A stretch of 64,000 nt of DNA, taken from contig OZ277031.1 in NCBI GenBank assembly GCA_965613685.1, forward strand, positions 1,488,001 through 1,552,000. The letters are read 5' to 3'. Shown one piece after another: positions 1 through 9,153 of the stretch. Origin of the DNA: Methylotenera oryzisoli_B (GTDB taxonomy: Bacteria; Pseudomonadota; Gammaproteobacteria; Burkholderiales; Methylophilaceae). The notes beneath the pieces are model-generated. The model searched no databases, was not told the origin of the DNA, and saw nothing but the letters and a program-made list of their open reading frames with translations. Position numbers and translations under genes: made by a program. Numbering within the stretch: the stretch's first letter is position 1; every line of letters starts with the position of its first letter.

Positions 1-2
1 CT

Positions 3-869
3 GGCGACAGCGTCAGCTTCTCCAAGCCAGCCAGCAGCAAAATGAACGTGCGTTATGCCGGCGAAGATTTAAGCTTGGGTCAAACCGTATTAGCCACTGG
101 CCATCTCATGCAAGCGGCAGACTTAGGCTTGCTGGCCTCACTAGGCATTGCTCAAATCAGCGTATACCGCAAACTTAAGGTGGCGTTTTTTTCCACCGGT
201 GACGAATTAACCGGCATAGGCCAGCCTCTAAAAATTGGGCAGGTTTACGACAGCAATCGCTACACCCTTTACGGCATGTTAAGTCGCTTAGGCGTTGACA
301 TCATTGACTTAGGTGCGATTGCCGACGACCCCGACTTGCTAGAAAAAACCCTGCTAGCCGCCACCCAACAAGCCGATGCCGTGATCACCAGTGGCGGGGT
401 GTCGGTCGGCGAGGCCGATCACATGAAAACGCTATTAAGCAAGCACGGCCAAGTGCTGTTTTGGAAAATCAACATGAAACCCGGTCGGCCGCTAGCCTAC
501 GGCAAAATCGGCCAGGCGCATTATTTCGGCTTACCTGGCAACCCGGTAGCCGTGATGGTGACCTTCTATCAATTTGTCCGCGTAGCCTTGCTCACGCTGA
601 TGGGGCAAACGCCAGTCCCGCCCCTACCCACTTTCAATGTGGTGTGCACGGAGCCCATAAAAAAACAAAGCGGCCGCTGCGAATTTCAACGCGGCATACT
701 CAGCATGAATCAAAATGGCTGGTGGGAAGTTAAGCCGACAGGCAACCAAGGTTCAGCGATACTAAGCTCCATGTCTAAGGCGAATTGCTTTATTGTGCTC
801 GATGAGCAGACGGGCAACCTAGACGCAGGAGCGACCGTCGCTGTGCAAGTATTGCACGGCCTTATTTAG
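3..869 (+). CDS. moeA: Molybdopterin molybdenumtransferase MoeA, 3' part
   Basis: C-terminal part of MoeA, which inserts molybdate into adenylylated molybdopterin in the cytoplasm. The reading frame is open from base 3, so the true start lies before the window and the ATG at 42 is internal. Visible family features are the VRYAGEDLSLGQ stretch near the left edge, the STGDEL motif after the first beta strand of the MoCF-binding domain, the TSGGVSVGEADH loop that binds the cofactor, and MKPGRPLAYG followed by FGLPGNPVAV. The C-terminal domain IV is complete up to the TAG at 867-869. About 290 residues of a roughly 400-residue family are visible. No other Mo-cofactor gene is adjacent, although a moeB-like gene lies at 24062. 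Identification is firm; only the N-terminus is missing. Confidence 0.93.
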   Translation, partial: GDSVSFSKPASSKMNVRYAGEDLSLGQTVLATGHLMQAADLGLLASLGIAQISVYRKLKVAFFSTGDELTGIGQPLKIGQVYDSNRYTLYGMLSRLGVDIIDLGAIADDPDLLEKTLLAATQQADAVITSGGVSVGEADHMKTLLSKHGQVLFWKINMKPGRPLAYGKIGQAHYFGLPGNPVAVMVTFYQFVRVALLTLMGQTPVPPLPTFNVVCTEPIKKQSGRCEFQRGILSMNQNGWWEVKPTGNQGSAILSSMSKANCFIVLDEQTGNLDAGATVAVQVLHGLI

Positions 870-926
870 CCTAAGCAAAAGACAGAATTTAAAGCCATGC
901 AAACGGCATATTGCCGCAGCATGTTG

Positions 927-932
927 TATAAT
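927..932 (+). promoter_or_regulatory. Possible promoter -10 box upstream of tonB
   Basis: A perfect TATAAT hexamer lies 55 bases before the proposed tonB start, in the 117-base gap after moeA. No convincing -35 hexamer is found 16-18 bases upstream, so this is suggestive only. Confidence 0.35.
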
Positions 933-986
933 TTTTCATCCTTAAACTCGCCTGCGCATTAATTTAAATTAGGCCTTACACTGCTT

Positions 987-1697
987 TTGAATTTCACCCT
1001 GAACAAGCTAAACACCCACCCCAGTGATTCGAGCCAGCCCACCCTGATGTGGGCTTTAATCGGCTCCTTGATGCTGCATGCTTTTATTGCGCTGGTGCTG
1101 CCTAACTTTGCCATGGACGCACCCAAGCAGGACACCTTGGTGGTGGAACTCGCGCAACAAGCGCCTCCGCCACCTCCTCCCGAGCCGCCAAAACCCGAAC
1201 CCATCAAACCTAAGCCACAAATTAAACCTGTGGTGAAACCGGTGGTGGTGCCCACTGAAATAAAAAACGACCCAACACCCCCGCCGCCCCCACCGGAAGT
1301 GATTGCCACTGCCCCACAAGTTGATGCCCCACCGCCCAAGACGCCTCCGGTTGCTATCGTCCCACGTGAGCCGCCTAAACCAGTGGTGGTGCCAGTCGAC
1401 ACCACTGAGGCGCGCGATAATTACGACAACGCCTTGTGGTCAGCCATTGTCAAACACAAACAATACCCACGTATTGCGCAAATGCGCGGCTGGCAAGGTG
1501 AAGCCGTCGTCGAACTGCAAATCGACGGCAACGGCAAGCTTAAATCTAAAAAAATCATCCAATCCAGTGGTCACGAAGTACTGGATAAGCAAGCCTTGGA
1601 CATGGTAGAAAAAGCCCTGCCCTTTCCCGCACCACCAGAGATCTTGCGCGGCAGCAACTTCAGCGTCAAAGTGCCGATAGCCTTCAAATTAGAATAG
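987..1697 (+). CDS. tonB: TonB family energy-transducing protein
   Basis: A 236-residue TonB protein, which spans the periplasm and passes proton-motive energy to outer-membrane TonB-dependent receptors. A short cytoplasmic tail is followed by one signal anchor (about residues 21-38) and a long Pro/Lys/Val-rich spacer (about 60-140, with PPPPPP and KPVVKPVVV runs). The TonB C-terminal domain (about 150-236) contains YPRIAQMRGWQGEAVVE and ends with PIAFKLE. The start is uncertain: 987 is a TTG without a clear Shine-Dalgarno, and an ATG at 1047 would remove the first 20 residues but keep the anchor. No exbB or exbD is visible next to it, so the partner proteins must be encoded elsewhere. The 23-base gap to the following sensor kinase gene suggests cotranscription. 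Confidence 0.85.
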   Translation: MNFTLNKLNTHPSDSSQPTLMWALIGSLMLHAFIALVLPNFAMDAPKQDTLVVELAQQAPPPPPPEPPKPEPIKPKPQIKPVVKPVVVPTEIKNDPTPPPPPPEVIATAPQVDAPPPKTPPVAIVPREPPKPVVVPVDTTEARDNYDNALWSAIVKHKQYPRIAQMRGWQGEAVVELQIDGNGKLKSKKIIQSSGHEVLDKQALDMVEKALPFPAPPEILRGSNFSVKVPIAFKLE

Positions 1698-1720
1698 CGT
1701 CCACAGCGCCCAGTCGCATC

Positions 1721-3160
1721 ATGCACAAAAATAAATCCCTAAAAGACCTGCTGCTGATCCACGAGCTAGCGTTTATTTTACTGATTATTTTAGCCGCGAC
1801 GGCCGGCGCTATTGGCATCCACCTGTGGGAGAAATCCAGCCAAGAAGCAACCCGCATCAGTTCATTGGTTACCGAAGTGCAACAGACACGGGGGGATTTA
1901 TACCGACAAATGAAAGAATTGTTTGACGCTTATTTTCTAGAAGATGCCACGGCTAGGGAAGAATACAACAACTTTACCGCTTCGGTTGAAAATCACTTCC
2001 TGCAATTAAAAAAAATTGCCGTGGGCCCAGAGGAGATTCAAGCCATATCTGCCTTGCAACGCAATTACCAAACATTCGTTGTCGAAGCACCGGCCTTATT
2101 TGATGCTTACCAACTGTCTTCCAATGCCGCCAGTAAACGCGCCATCAATACCGACATTGAGACCGGTTTGTTTAATCGTCATGAAGTCATCTTGGCACAC
2201 ACCGAGAGATTGCTGAATCAAAAGCAAAAAGAATTAAACAAACAATTGAGCAACACAAAACGCATCGCCATCTTATTGCTCATCATCCCCTTAATGCTTG
2301 CAATCTTGCTGCTTATTTTTTCACGGGTATTTTTAAAGCGGGCCATCGTGCAACCCATACAAGGCGTATTGAAAGCCACCGCAGAAATCAGTACCGGCAA
2401 CCTTAATCACAGGGCCCCAGAGGAGGGGGTGGCGGAACTGGCCATGGTGTCGCAAGCCATTAACGTCATGGCGGATAAATTGAGCTCCAGCCAAGAAGCC
2501 TTGGTGCGCAGCGAAAAGCAAGCCGCTCAAGGATTGTTGGTGCCCATGTTAGCCCACAATATACGCAATCCATTGGCCAGCATACGGGCCATCGCGCAAG
2601 TCATGGACGACCCAGAACAAGACAAAGAAACGCGCAGCGCCTTTAAGGACATCATAGACACCGTGGACCGATTGGAACGCTGGACAGGTTCACTGTTAGC
2701 CTACTTACTGCCACTTAAACCGCAAGCGCAACACAGCCAATTAAAAGACATAGTGGAAGGGGCTTTAGCGCCCTTGCAGCAAAAAATAAAAGCCAAATCC
2801 ATACAGCTAAGCTTACCGAAATGGCCAAAAAATAATGCCGTTTACACCGACCAGCACCTGCTTGAACAAGTCATCTACAATTTGCTATTGAATGCCATAG
2901 ACGCATCCAATAAAGACGGTGCAATAGACATCGTGGTCGACATGAAGCGACAAACATTCAGCTTGCAAATACTAGACCGGGCCGGTGGCATGCCGTTTAA
3001 ACCAGACCCCAGCGCCATCAGTGCACCCTCTAGCAAACGCTTTGGTACTGGCTTGGGCATTCCCTTTGCTTTCAAGGTGTGCGATGCCTTAGGCGGCGAA
3101 TTGAACTTTGCCGCACGACCTGAAGGCGGTACCGTCATCACCATGCAACTGCCAGTGTGA
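1721..3160 (+). CDS. Membrane sensor histidine kinase (orphan)
   Basis: A 479-residue two-component sensor kinase. It has two membrane segments (about residues 12-35 and 183-205) flanking a helical periplasmic domain, then a HAMP linker (about 206-258). The phosphoacceptor region is MLAHNIRNPLASIRA, with the likely phospho-His at residue 279, and is followed by a HATPase domain with an N box (NLLLNAIDAS), a G1 box (DRAGGMPF) and a G2 box (GTGLGIPFAFKVCDALGG). The H box reads AHNIRNPL rather than the usual SHELRTPL, resembling NtrB- or AtoS-like kinases. No response regulator gene is adjacent, so it is an orphan with an unknown target. The extracytoplasmic helices predict sensing of an envelope signal, but the ligand cannot be read from the sequence. 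Confidence 0.85.
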   Translation: MHKNKSLKDLLLIHELAFILLIILAATAGAIGIHLWEKSSQEATRISSLVTEVQQTRGDLYRQMKELFDAYFLEDATAREEYNNFTASVENHFLQLKKIAVGPEEIQAISALQRNYQTFVVEAPALFDAYQLSSNAASKRAINTDIETGLFNRHEVILAHTERLLNQKQKELNKQLSNTKRIAILLLIIPLMLAILLLIFSRVFLKRAIVQPIQGVLKATAEISTGNLNHRAPEEGVAELAMVSQAINVMADKLSSSQEALVRSEKQAAQGLLVPMLAHNIRNPLASIRAIAQVMDDPEQDKETRSAFKDIIDTVDRLERWTGSLLAYLLPLKPQAQHSQLKDIVEGALAPLQQKIKAKSIQLSLPKWPKNNAVYTDQHLLEQVIYNLLLNAIDASNKDGAIDIVVDMKRQTFSLQILDRAGGMPFKPDPSAISAPSSKRFGTGLGIPFAFKVCDALGGELNFAARPEGGTVITMQLPV

Positions 3161-3280
3161 AGGCCGCGTCTAAATAAATACATTTCAGCACAAATACTGT
3201 CATTTTGATGCACTAGACTATTGCCTTAATCGGTCTTTTTATCAACAATGGTAAAAGACTTAAACCCTGATGGAAACACT

Positions 3281-3736
3281 ATGCAAAATCATGCTGTACC
3301 GGATTTTCAATTGGCTGCAACCGGCAATACCACCTTTCAATTATCCCAGTACCTAGGCAAAAATATCGTCCTTTACTTTTACCCCAAAGATGCCACCCCA
3401 GGTTGCACCACGCAAGGCGTGCAATTTAGAGACGCTTATGCCAACTTCCAAGCACTGAATACGGTCATTTTTGGCATCTCACGCGACAGCATCAAATCGC
3501 ACGAAAATTTTAAATTAAAGTTCACTTTTCCCTTTGATTTGCTGGCAGACACAGAAGAATTAGCCTGCAATCTGTTTGGCGTGATTAAGATGAAAAACAT
3601 GTATGGCAAGCAAGTTCGTGGCATAGAGCGCAGCACATTTGTCATCGACAAACAGGGCATATTGGCCAAAGAATGGCGTGGCGTAAAAGTAGACGGTCAC
3701 GTGGCCGAGGTGTTTGATTTTGTGCAATCCCTTTAA
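3281..3736 (+). CDS. bcp: Peroxiredoxin, BCP/PrxQ type
   Basis: Thiol peroxidase of the bacterioferritin-comigratory-protein family, reducing peroxides in the cytoplasm. The peroxidatic Cys lies in the FYPKDATPGCTT motif, and ISRDS, SFTFPFDLLAD-like and ERSTFVIDKQG segments follow the usual order of the thioredoxin fold. The start at 3281 is preferred over the in-frame ATG at 3248: it gives the usual family length (151 residues), places VPDFQLA near the N-terminus, and has GGA six bases upstream. The resolving Cys that E. coli BCP carries five residues after the peroxidatic Cys is Gly/Val here. The only other Cys is in the ELACNLFG segment, so the enzyme may use that Cys or act in a 1-Cys manner. 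The following PIN-PhoH gene starts 59 bases downstream. Confidence 0.88.
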   Translation: MQNHAVPDFQLAATGNTTFQLSQYLGKNIVLYFYPKDATPGCTTQGVQFRDAYANFQALNTVIFGISRDSIKSHENFKLKFTFPFDLLADTEELACNLFGVIKMKNMYGKQVRGIERSTFVIDKQGILAKEWRGVKVDGHVAEVFDFVQSL

Positions 3737-3795
3737 TTTATCCCCTTGTAATTCTTATCCTTCGCAATCAAACACTTAAAAATAGAAAGTGACTT

Positions 3796-5193
3796 ATGGC
3801 TAAAGCAACCTTAACCCCAACCAAACTTTTTGTGCTTGATACCAACGTACTGATACACGACCCATCCAGTTTATTCCGTTTTGAAGAACACGATATTTTC
3901 CTGCCCATGGTCACATTGGAGGAATTAGATAACAACAAGAAAGGCTTAACCGAAGTCGCTCGCAGCGCCCGCCAAGCTAGCCGCAATTTAGAGAGCATCG
4001 TTGGCGCGGACTTAATCAACCTGGATTTAGGCTGCCCACTGAACATCAATGGCAATCGGCAGCAAATGGGCCGCTTGTTTTTGCAAACCAAAGAAATCAC
4101 CGTTGAACTGCCAGGATTGGCTGGCAGCAAAGCCGACAATCAAATTTTAGGCGTGGTGTTTGATTTACAACAACACAACCCACAGCGCCAAGTCATACTG
4201 GTCAGCAAAGACATCAACATCCGCATCAAAGCTCGCGCCATAGGCATGTTGGCAGAAGATTATTTCAACGACAAAGTCTTAGAAGACACCGATCTTTTGT
4301 ACAGCGGCATGACCGAGCTGGCAGCCAATTTCTGGGAAACGCACAGCAAAGCCATGGAATCTTGGCAAGAAGCCGGTCGCATGTTTTACCGCATCAACGG
4401 CCCCTTATGCAAATCGTTTCTAGTCAACGAATTCGTTTATTACGAATTTGAAAAACCGTTTCATGCCATCGTGCGCAGCGTGGATGGCGATTCAGCGGTG
4501 CTAGAGGTGGTCAAAGACCACCTACAGGCCAAGAACAACGTTTGGGGCATCAATGCCCGTAACCGCGAACAAAATTTCGCCCTGAATTTGTTGATGGACC
4601 CTGAAATCGACTTTGTCACCTTGTTGGGTCAAGCCGGTACCGGCAAAACTTTGTTGACCCTTGCCTCCGCTCTGACTCAAGTACTGGACAGTAAAATCTA
4701 TTCCGAAATCATCATGACCCGTGTCACCGTCTCCGTTGGCGAAGACATAGGCTTCTTGCCAGGAACAGAAGAAGAAAAAATGGGTCCATGGATGGGTGCC
4801 TTGGACGACAACTTGGACGTGTTAAACAAAAGCGACGACACCGCCGGCGAGTGGGGACGGGCAGCGACGCAAGACCTCATACGCAGTCGCATTAAAGTTA
4901 AATCCCTTAACTTCATGCGCGGCCGCACCTTTTTGAATAAATTTTTGATCATAGACGAAGCGCAAAACTTAACGCCTAAACAAATGAAAACGCTGATTAC
5001 CCGTGCAGGCCCAGGCACCAAAGTAGTGTGTTTGGGTAACATCGCGCAAATTGATACGCCCTACCTAACCGAAGGCAGCTCTGGCCTAACTTATGTAGTG
5101 GATAGGTTTAAAGGCTGGGGGCATAACGGCCACATCACGCTAATGCGTGGTGAACGCTCGCGCTTAGCCGACTTTGCGGCAGAGGCCTTGTAG
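3796..5193 (+). CDS. PIN domain-PhoH family ATPase (PhoH2 type)
   Basis: A 465-residue protein joining an N-terminal PIN nuclease domain to a C-terminal PhoH P-loop ATPase, the architecture of PhoH2 proteins described as RNA helicase/RNases. The PIN domain (about residues 10-140) carries acidic metal-site residues in FVLDTNVLIHD (Asp15) and VTLEELDNNKKG (Glu42/43). Around residues 276-285 is Walker A, LGQAGTGKT, followed near 388 by Walker B, FLIIDEAQNL. The C-terminal portion has TKVVCLGNIAQIDTPYL and LMRGERSRLADFA, both typical of PhoH. No antitoxin-like small gene is upstream, so it resembles the housekeeping form and not a toxin-antitoxin pair. The substrate is unknown. The start has an AAAGTGACTT leader with no strong Shine-Dalgarno. 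Confidence 0.88.
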   Translation: MAKATLTPTKLFVLDTNVLIHDPSSLFRFEEHDIFLPMVTLEELDNNKKGLTEVARSARQASRNLESIVGADLINLDLGCPLNINGNRQQMGRLFLQTKEITVELPGLAGSKADNQILGVVFDLQQHNPQRQVILVSKDINIRIKARAIGMLAEDYFNDKVLEDTDLLYSGMTELAANFWETHSKAMESWQEAGRMFYRINGPLCKSFLVNEFVYYEFEKPFHAIVRSVDGDSAVLEVVKDHLQAKNNVWGINARNREQNFALNLLMDPEIDFVTLLGQAGTGKTLLTLASALTQVLDSKIYSEIIMTRVTVSVGEDIGFLPGTEEEKMGPWMGALDDNLDVLNKSDDTAGEWGRAATQDLIRSRIKVKSLNFMRGRTFLNKFLIIDEAQNLTPKQMKTLITRAGPGTKVVCLGNIAQIDTPYLTEGSSGLTYVVDRFKGWGHNGHITLMRGERSRLADFAAEAL

Positions 5194-5200
5194 CCTACTC

Positions 5201-6373
5201 ATGAAAAAAGGCTTTTACACGCTATTAATGGCGCAATTTTTATCGGCGATTGCCGATAATGCCTTGCTGTTTGCCGCCATCACCTTGCTCGCCAAATTGC
5301 AGGCGCCGAGTTGGCACGAACCCTTGTTGCGTGAGTTTTTCATTATTGCCTACATCGTCTTGGCGCCTTTTGTCGGGCCCTTTGCGGATGCCTTACCCAA
5401 AGGCCGCGTCATGTTCATTAGCAACGGCATCAAATTCTTTGGCTGCTTATTGGCATTTTTGGGCGTACCGCCACTTTACGCCTACGCCATAGTGGGCATA
5501 GGGGCGGCGGCGTACTCGCCTGCCAAGTACGGCATATTGACTGAAATGCTGCCTAGCGATCAGTTGATTAAAGCCAATGCCTGGATGGAAGGCACCACCG
5601 TGACCGCGATTATATTGGGGCCGGTATTTGGTTCGACCATAGCCGCCAATGACCCGTATTTTGGCATAGCCGTGATTGCTGGTATTTACTTAGTGGCGGC
5701 CATCTTTAACCATTACATACCCAAAGTGCCCATCGATCACAAAATGCCACAGCGCAATTTTGTTTTTCTCATGCGCGATTTTTGGCATGCGTTTACCACC
5801 CTATGGCGCGATCCGCAGGGTCAAGTATCCTTAGCGGTCACCACCTTATTTTGGGGGGCGGGCGCCACCTTGCAATTCGTTATTTTGCAGTGGGCAAAAG
5901 AGATACTGCATATGGAACAGCAAGCGGCGTCCATATTGATTGCCGTGCTTGCGGTCGGTATCGCCATAGGTTCGGTTGGCGCATCCTTGTTTGTGAAATT
6001 GGAGAATGCCGTTAAGGTTCTGCCAGCCGGCATCTTAATGGGCTTTTTAGTCATCAGCATGGCCTTGGTCAACAGCTTAGAAATCGCCACGGTGGTGCTG
6101 TTTTGCATAGGGGTATTGGCAGGCTATTTTCTGGTGCCACTCAACTCACTGTTGCAACACCGCGGCCATACCTTATTGGGAGCAGGCCACTCAATTGCCG
6201 TGCAAAACTTTAACGAGAACATCGGCATATTGGTCTTGTTAGGCATATACACGCTGATGAAGCACCAAAATTTAGCCATCAACGCCATTTTGGTCATCTT
6301 TGGGCTGTTTGTCAGCCTAGCCATGGCTATCATCTACAAACTCTACCAAAAACACGCGCCAGCTAAGCTTTAA
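5201..6373 (+). CDS. lplT: Lysophospholipid transporter LplT (MFS)
   Basis: A 390-residue inner-membrane major facilitator protein with 11-12 hydrophobic helices. The N-terminus, MKKGFYTLLMAQFLSAIADN, is the LplT signature, and the GAAAYSPAKYGILTEMLP stretch is also characteristic. LplT flips lyso-phosphatidylethanolamine inward for reacylation. The start at ATG 5201 fits the family; an upstream in-frame TTG at 5174 lies inside phoH and is not supported. The gene begins 7 bases after phoH. The acyltransferase partner Aas, fused or adjacent in many bacteria, is not in the window. The end overlaps the convergent ndh gene by 4 bases. Confidence 0.85.
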   Translation: MKKGFYTLLMAQFLSAIADNALLFAAITLLAKLQAPSWHEPLLREFFIIAYIVLAPFVGPFADALPKGRVMFISNGIKFFGCLLAFLGVPPLYAYAIVGIGAAAYSPAKYGILTEMLPSDQLIKANAWMEGTTVTAIILGPVFGSTIAANDPYFGIAVIAGIYLVAAIFNHYIPKVPIDHKMPQRNFVFLMRDFWHAFTTLWRDPQGQVSLAVTTLFWGAGATLQFVILQWAKEILHMEQQAASILIAVLAVGIAIGSVGASLFVKLENAVKVLPAGILMGFLVISMALVNSLEIATVVLFCIGVLAGYFLVPLNSLLQHRGHTLLGAGHSIAVQNFNENIGILVLLGIYTLMKHQNLAINAILVIFGLFVSLAMAIIYKLYQKHAPAKL

Positions 6374-7707
6374 TGCAATTTAACGTGCGCCTCGGTGCGA
6401 CGGTTAATCATGCGCGCCAGTGTTTGCAAGGCCATGCTCCAAAAACCGTGCAAGGCCATTAGGTGCATCTTATACAAGGACTTGTACATCAGTCTGGCAA
6501 TCAGACCTTCTATAAATAAGCTGCCGCCAGATAAGGAGCCCATCAAATTACCCACCGTGGTGTACTTGCCCAAATTCACCAATGAGCCGTAATCGACGTA
6601 GGTATACACAGGCAAGTTTTTCTTTCCAGCCACTCTGCTTTTTACCGTTTTAACCAACATGCTGGCCTGCTGATGCGCAGCTTGTGCCCTTGGCGGCACA
6701 TTCTCTTGGCCAATGCCCTCTGCCCTAGGGCAAGCGGCGCAATCACCAAAGGCAAAAACGTTGCCATCCCGCGTGGTTTGCAGGCTGCGGTGGACCACCA
6801 ATTGATTGATGTGATTGGTTTCCAAGCCGCCGATCTCACGCAAAAAGTCCGGTGCTTTAATCCCTGCCGCCCATACCACTAGGGCAGAAGGAATGAATTT
6901 ACCACTGTGCGTATGAATGCCATCTTGGCTCACCTCGGTGACGCGCTCCCCGCTATACAAGTGCACATTGAGCTTACTGAGTTCCAACTCCACCGAATGC
7001 GATAGTTTTACCGGCAGCGCAGGCAACACGCGTTCGCTGGCTTCGACTAATGAAATTTTAATGTCACGATCGGCATTGATTTTATCCAGCCCATAGGCGG
7101 CTAACTCGCGGGTGGTATTGTGCAATTCGGCAGCCAACTCAACGCCGGTTGCGCCGGCACCAACAATGGCCACTTCCAACTGGCCGGCTTGTAAGGTTTG
7201 CGTTTGTGTTTGCGCGCGCACCAGAGCATTGTGCAAACGACGGTGAAAGCGTTCTGCTTGATCTTGGGTGTCCAAGGCGATGGAAAACTCGCTGGCACCT
7301 TTGATGCCAAAATCGTTGGTGGTGCTGCCCACCGCTATGATTAAGGTGTCGTAATGGATGGTGCGCCTAGGAATGACTTCAAAGCCATCTTCATCAAAGT
7401 AAGGGGAAATGGAAATGGTTTTCTTATCCCTATCTAAACTATCCATTTTGCCTAAACGAAAATTAAAATGGTGCCAATGAGCTTGCGCCAAATAGACCAG
7501 TTCATGCCGTTCCGGATTCATGCTGCCGGCGGCAATTTCATGCAACAAGGGCTTCCAAACATGGGTTTTCGATTGGTCAACCAAGGTGATAATGGCCTTG
7601 CCTTTGCGACCTAGGCTATCGCCCAGTTTGGTTGCTAGTTCCAGCCCACCGGCTCCACCACCGACGATGACCACATGGTGCAATGTTTCTTTATCTGTAC
7701 TTTTCAA
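6370..7707 (-). CDS. ndh: Type II NADH:quinone dehydrogenase
   Basis: A 445-residue FAD-dependent NADH dehydrogenase that passes electrons to quinone at the inner face of the cytoplasmic membrane without pumping protons. The N-terminal dinucleotide site VVIVGGGAGGLELA binds FAD, and a second one (VAIVGAGATGVELAAE) binds NADH. The VFAFGDCA motif that contacts FAD follows, and the C-terminus has the amphipathic, Arg-rich tail expected for membrane attachment. The start is TTG at 7707, supported by AAAGG five bases upstream; no ATG lies further upstream in frame. It ends convergently with lplT and lies directly downstream of the methanol-oxidation cluster, where it may help reoxidise NADH. That link is inference. 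Confidence 0.88.
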   Translation of the reverse strand: MKSTDKETLHHVVIVGGGAGGLELATKLGDSLGRKGKAIITLVDQSKTHVWKPLLHEIAAGSMNPERHELVYLAQAHWHHFNFRLGKMDSLDRDKKTISISPYFDEDGFEVIPRRTIHYDTLIIAVGSTTNDFGIKGASEFSIALDTQDQAERFHRRLHNALVRAQTQTQTLQAGQLEVAIVGAGATGVELAAELHNTTRELAAYGLDKINADRDIKISLVEASERVLPALPVKLSHSVELELSKLNVHLYSGERVTEVSQDGIHTHSGKFIPSALVVWAAGIKAPDFLREIGGLETNHINQLVVHRSLQTTRDGNVFAFGDCAACPRAEGIGQENVPPRAQAAHQQASMLVKTVKSRVAGKKNLPVYTYVDYGSLVNLGKYTTVGNLMGSLSGGSLFIEGLIARLMYKSLYKMHLMALHGFWSMALQTLARMINRRTEAHVKLH

Positions 7708-7798
7708 TGGGACCTTTGATTCTATTCGGTGTAAGTTTTAAGAAAGTAAAATTATACAATAGGCATTATTTTTTGCTTCGCCGCTGCACATTGCTAGC

Positions 7799-8353
7799 TT
7801 AGTTGTTAAGCCAGGGTGTTTCACCCCCACCCACATACTGCGTTCTTAGCCAAGCTATAATTTTTAGAATGGTATCGGTATCTAAGCCCTCGCCGGTGTG
7901 CCCCGCCACTTGCTTGTGCCATATCAGCATGGACCCCCATTCTGGCGGCGAACCATTGGTCCCACCGGCTATGGTTTCAAACAAGCCTTTATCGCTATCG
8001 TGTTTGGCATAGTGCCATTTTGCATCAATCAAGCTGGGGCCCATTAAACCGTTGGCATTGCCGCCGTGGCATCCGCTGCAACCTTGATAGGCGTACTGCT
8101 TTTTACCCTGCTTAGCCGCCTCGGCGTCCTTAGCGTAAAGTTTGGTGTAGGGATTGATGCAGCTAGCCAGGAATGCCTTGGCATCATCGCTATCACTAGG
8201 TACGGCAGTGATGTTTAAGCGGCTATTGTCTTTGGTCGAGACAAATTGGCAGTCGGCAGTGGCTGCATCAGTAGCATCGCCCTGCTTATTATTGCCACAA
8301 GCGGACACTACCAAACCAAGTGCCATCAACAGGTAAAGCGTTTTTTTCGCCAT
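7799..8353 (-). CDS. Cytochrome c, XoxG/cytochrome cL-like lipoprotein
   Basis: A 184-residue c-type cytochrome paralogous to the XoxG encoded just upstream. It has a lipoprotein signal peptide ending LVVSAC (lipidated Cys19), one haem-binding CSGCH motif at residues 92-96, and the same order of blocks as XoxG: CQFVSTKD, NPYTKLYAKDA, GNANGLMGPSL and DTDTILKIIAWLRTQY. A likely axial Met is in the WGSMLIWH segment. The soluble XoxG normally takes electrons from XoxF; a lipid-anchored version could act at the membrane or pass electrons toward an oxidase. A strong terminator separates it from xoxG. A GAGGAGAGG-like Shine-Dalgarno (minus strand) precedes the ATG. Confidence 0.85.
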   Translation of the reverse strand: MAKKTLYLLMALGLVVSACGNNKQGDATDAATADCQFVSTKDNSRLNITAVPSDSDDAKAFLASCINPYTKLYAKDAEAAKQGKKQYAYQGCSGCHGGNANGLMGPSLIDAKWHYAKHDSDKGLFETIAGGTNGSPPEWGSMLIWHKQVAGHTGEGLDTDTILKIIAWLRTQYVGGGETPWLNN

Positions 8354-8385
8354 GATTCCTCTCCTCGCGGTTTAATTCATGCAAT

Positions 8386-8422
8386 AAAAAAAGCGGCTAC
8401 TGCATTTAGCAGTAGCCGCTTT
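8386..8422 (-). terminator. Rho-independent terminator after xoxG
   Basis: A perfect 14-bp stem (8390-8403 with 8409-8422) and a 5-base loop, followed on the minus strand by a run of seven T. It sits directly after xoxG and before the lipoprotein cytochrome gene, so it can terminate or attenuate transcription between them. Confidence 0.88.
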
Positions 8423-8460
8423 AGTATTACACACGGTTGTTAAATTAAGTTAGCTCTTAA

Positions 8461-9033
8461 TTATTTCATCCAAGTTTTTTCACCGTCACCGCGGTATTCT
8501 GTACGAATGTAAGCGATCAAACGTAAAATTTCATCAGTGCTTAAGCCATCGCCGACGTGATCAGCCAAGGTAATGTTCCATGGTGACATCACGCCACCAG
8601 ATACACCGGCCGAACCACCTGAAATGGTTTCGAACATGCCTTTATCCGTTGCATTTTTTGCGTATACCCATTTCGTATCAAATGCACCTTGACCACCGTC
8701 TTTTCTTAATGATGGCGCCATCACGCCTTCTAATTTACCACCGTGGCAGCCTGAGCAACCGTTGTAGCCAAATAACGCTTTACCGCCTTTTGGGGTTTTT
8801 TGAGTAATTAATGATGCATCGGCCGCATACGCTTTGGTGTAAGGGTTATTGCATGTTTCGAGAAACTCTTTTGCTTGTGGCGTATCAGTTGCTGTAGCTT
8901 TAATAGCTAATGGCGAACCGTTTATAGTTGAAACAAAGCTGCACGCCGCGTTTGCTTGGCTGCTTGCCAGCACGCCGATAAAGCTTAACATTGAAATTAA
9001 TAATGCTGCTTTAACTGATTTAAAACCTAACAT
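8461..9033 (-). CDS. xoxG: Cytochrome c XoxG, electron acceptor of XoxF
   Basis: A 190-residue periplasmic monohaem cytochrome of the cytochrome cL (MxaG/XoxG) family, the direct electron acceptor of PQQ methanol dehydrogenases. It has a Sec signal peptide (about residues 1-29, ending SSQANA), one CSGCH haem motif at 93-97, and a probable Met ligand in GVMSPWNITLADH. The C-terminal STDEILRLIAYIRTEYRGDG block matches the neighbouring lipoprotein paralogue. Translation starts at an ATG with a textbook AAGGAG eight bases upstream. The gene order xoxF-xoxJ-xoxG on one strand is what lanthanide-dependent systems usually show. Its own leader of 186 bases holds a candidate -10, and a strong terminator follows the gene. 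Confidence 0.9.
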   Translation of the reverse strand: MLGFKSVKAALLISMLSFIGVLASSQANAACSFVSTINGSPLAIKATATDTPQAKEFLETCNNPYTKAYAADASLITQKTPKGGKALFGYNGCSGCHGGKLEGVMAPSLRKDGGQGAFDTKWVYAKNATDKGMFETISGGSAGVSGGVMSPWNITLADHVGDGLSTDEILRLIAYIRTEYRGDGEKTWMK

Positions 9034-9153
9034 ATCATCTCCTTATTGTAATGAATTTTGTTTTTTCGCAAAATTATTACTGAACCTGTATTAATTTAAC
9101 CTACTTTAATGACTTACTTGACACATAAATTTACTAAAAAAACGACCAATGGA

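Noticed and set aside
959..1405. Long antisense reading frame inside tonB
   Set aside because: It is a shadow of the Pro-rich repeat on the other strand (Gly-rich), with no ribosome site.
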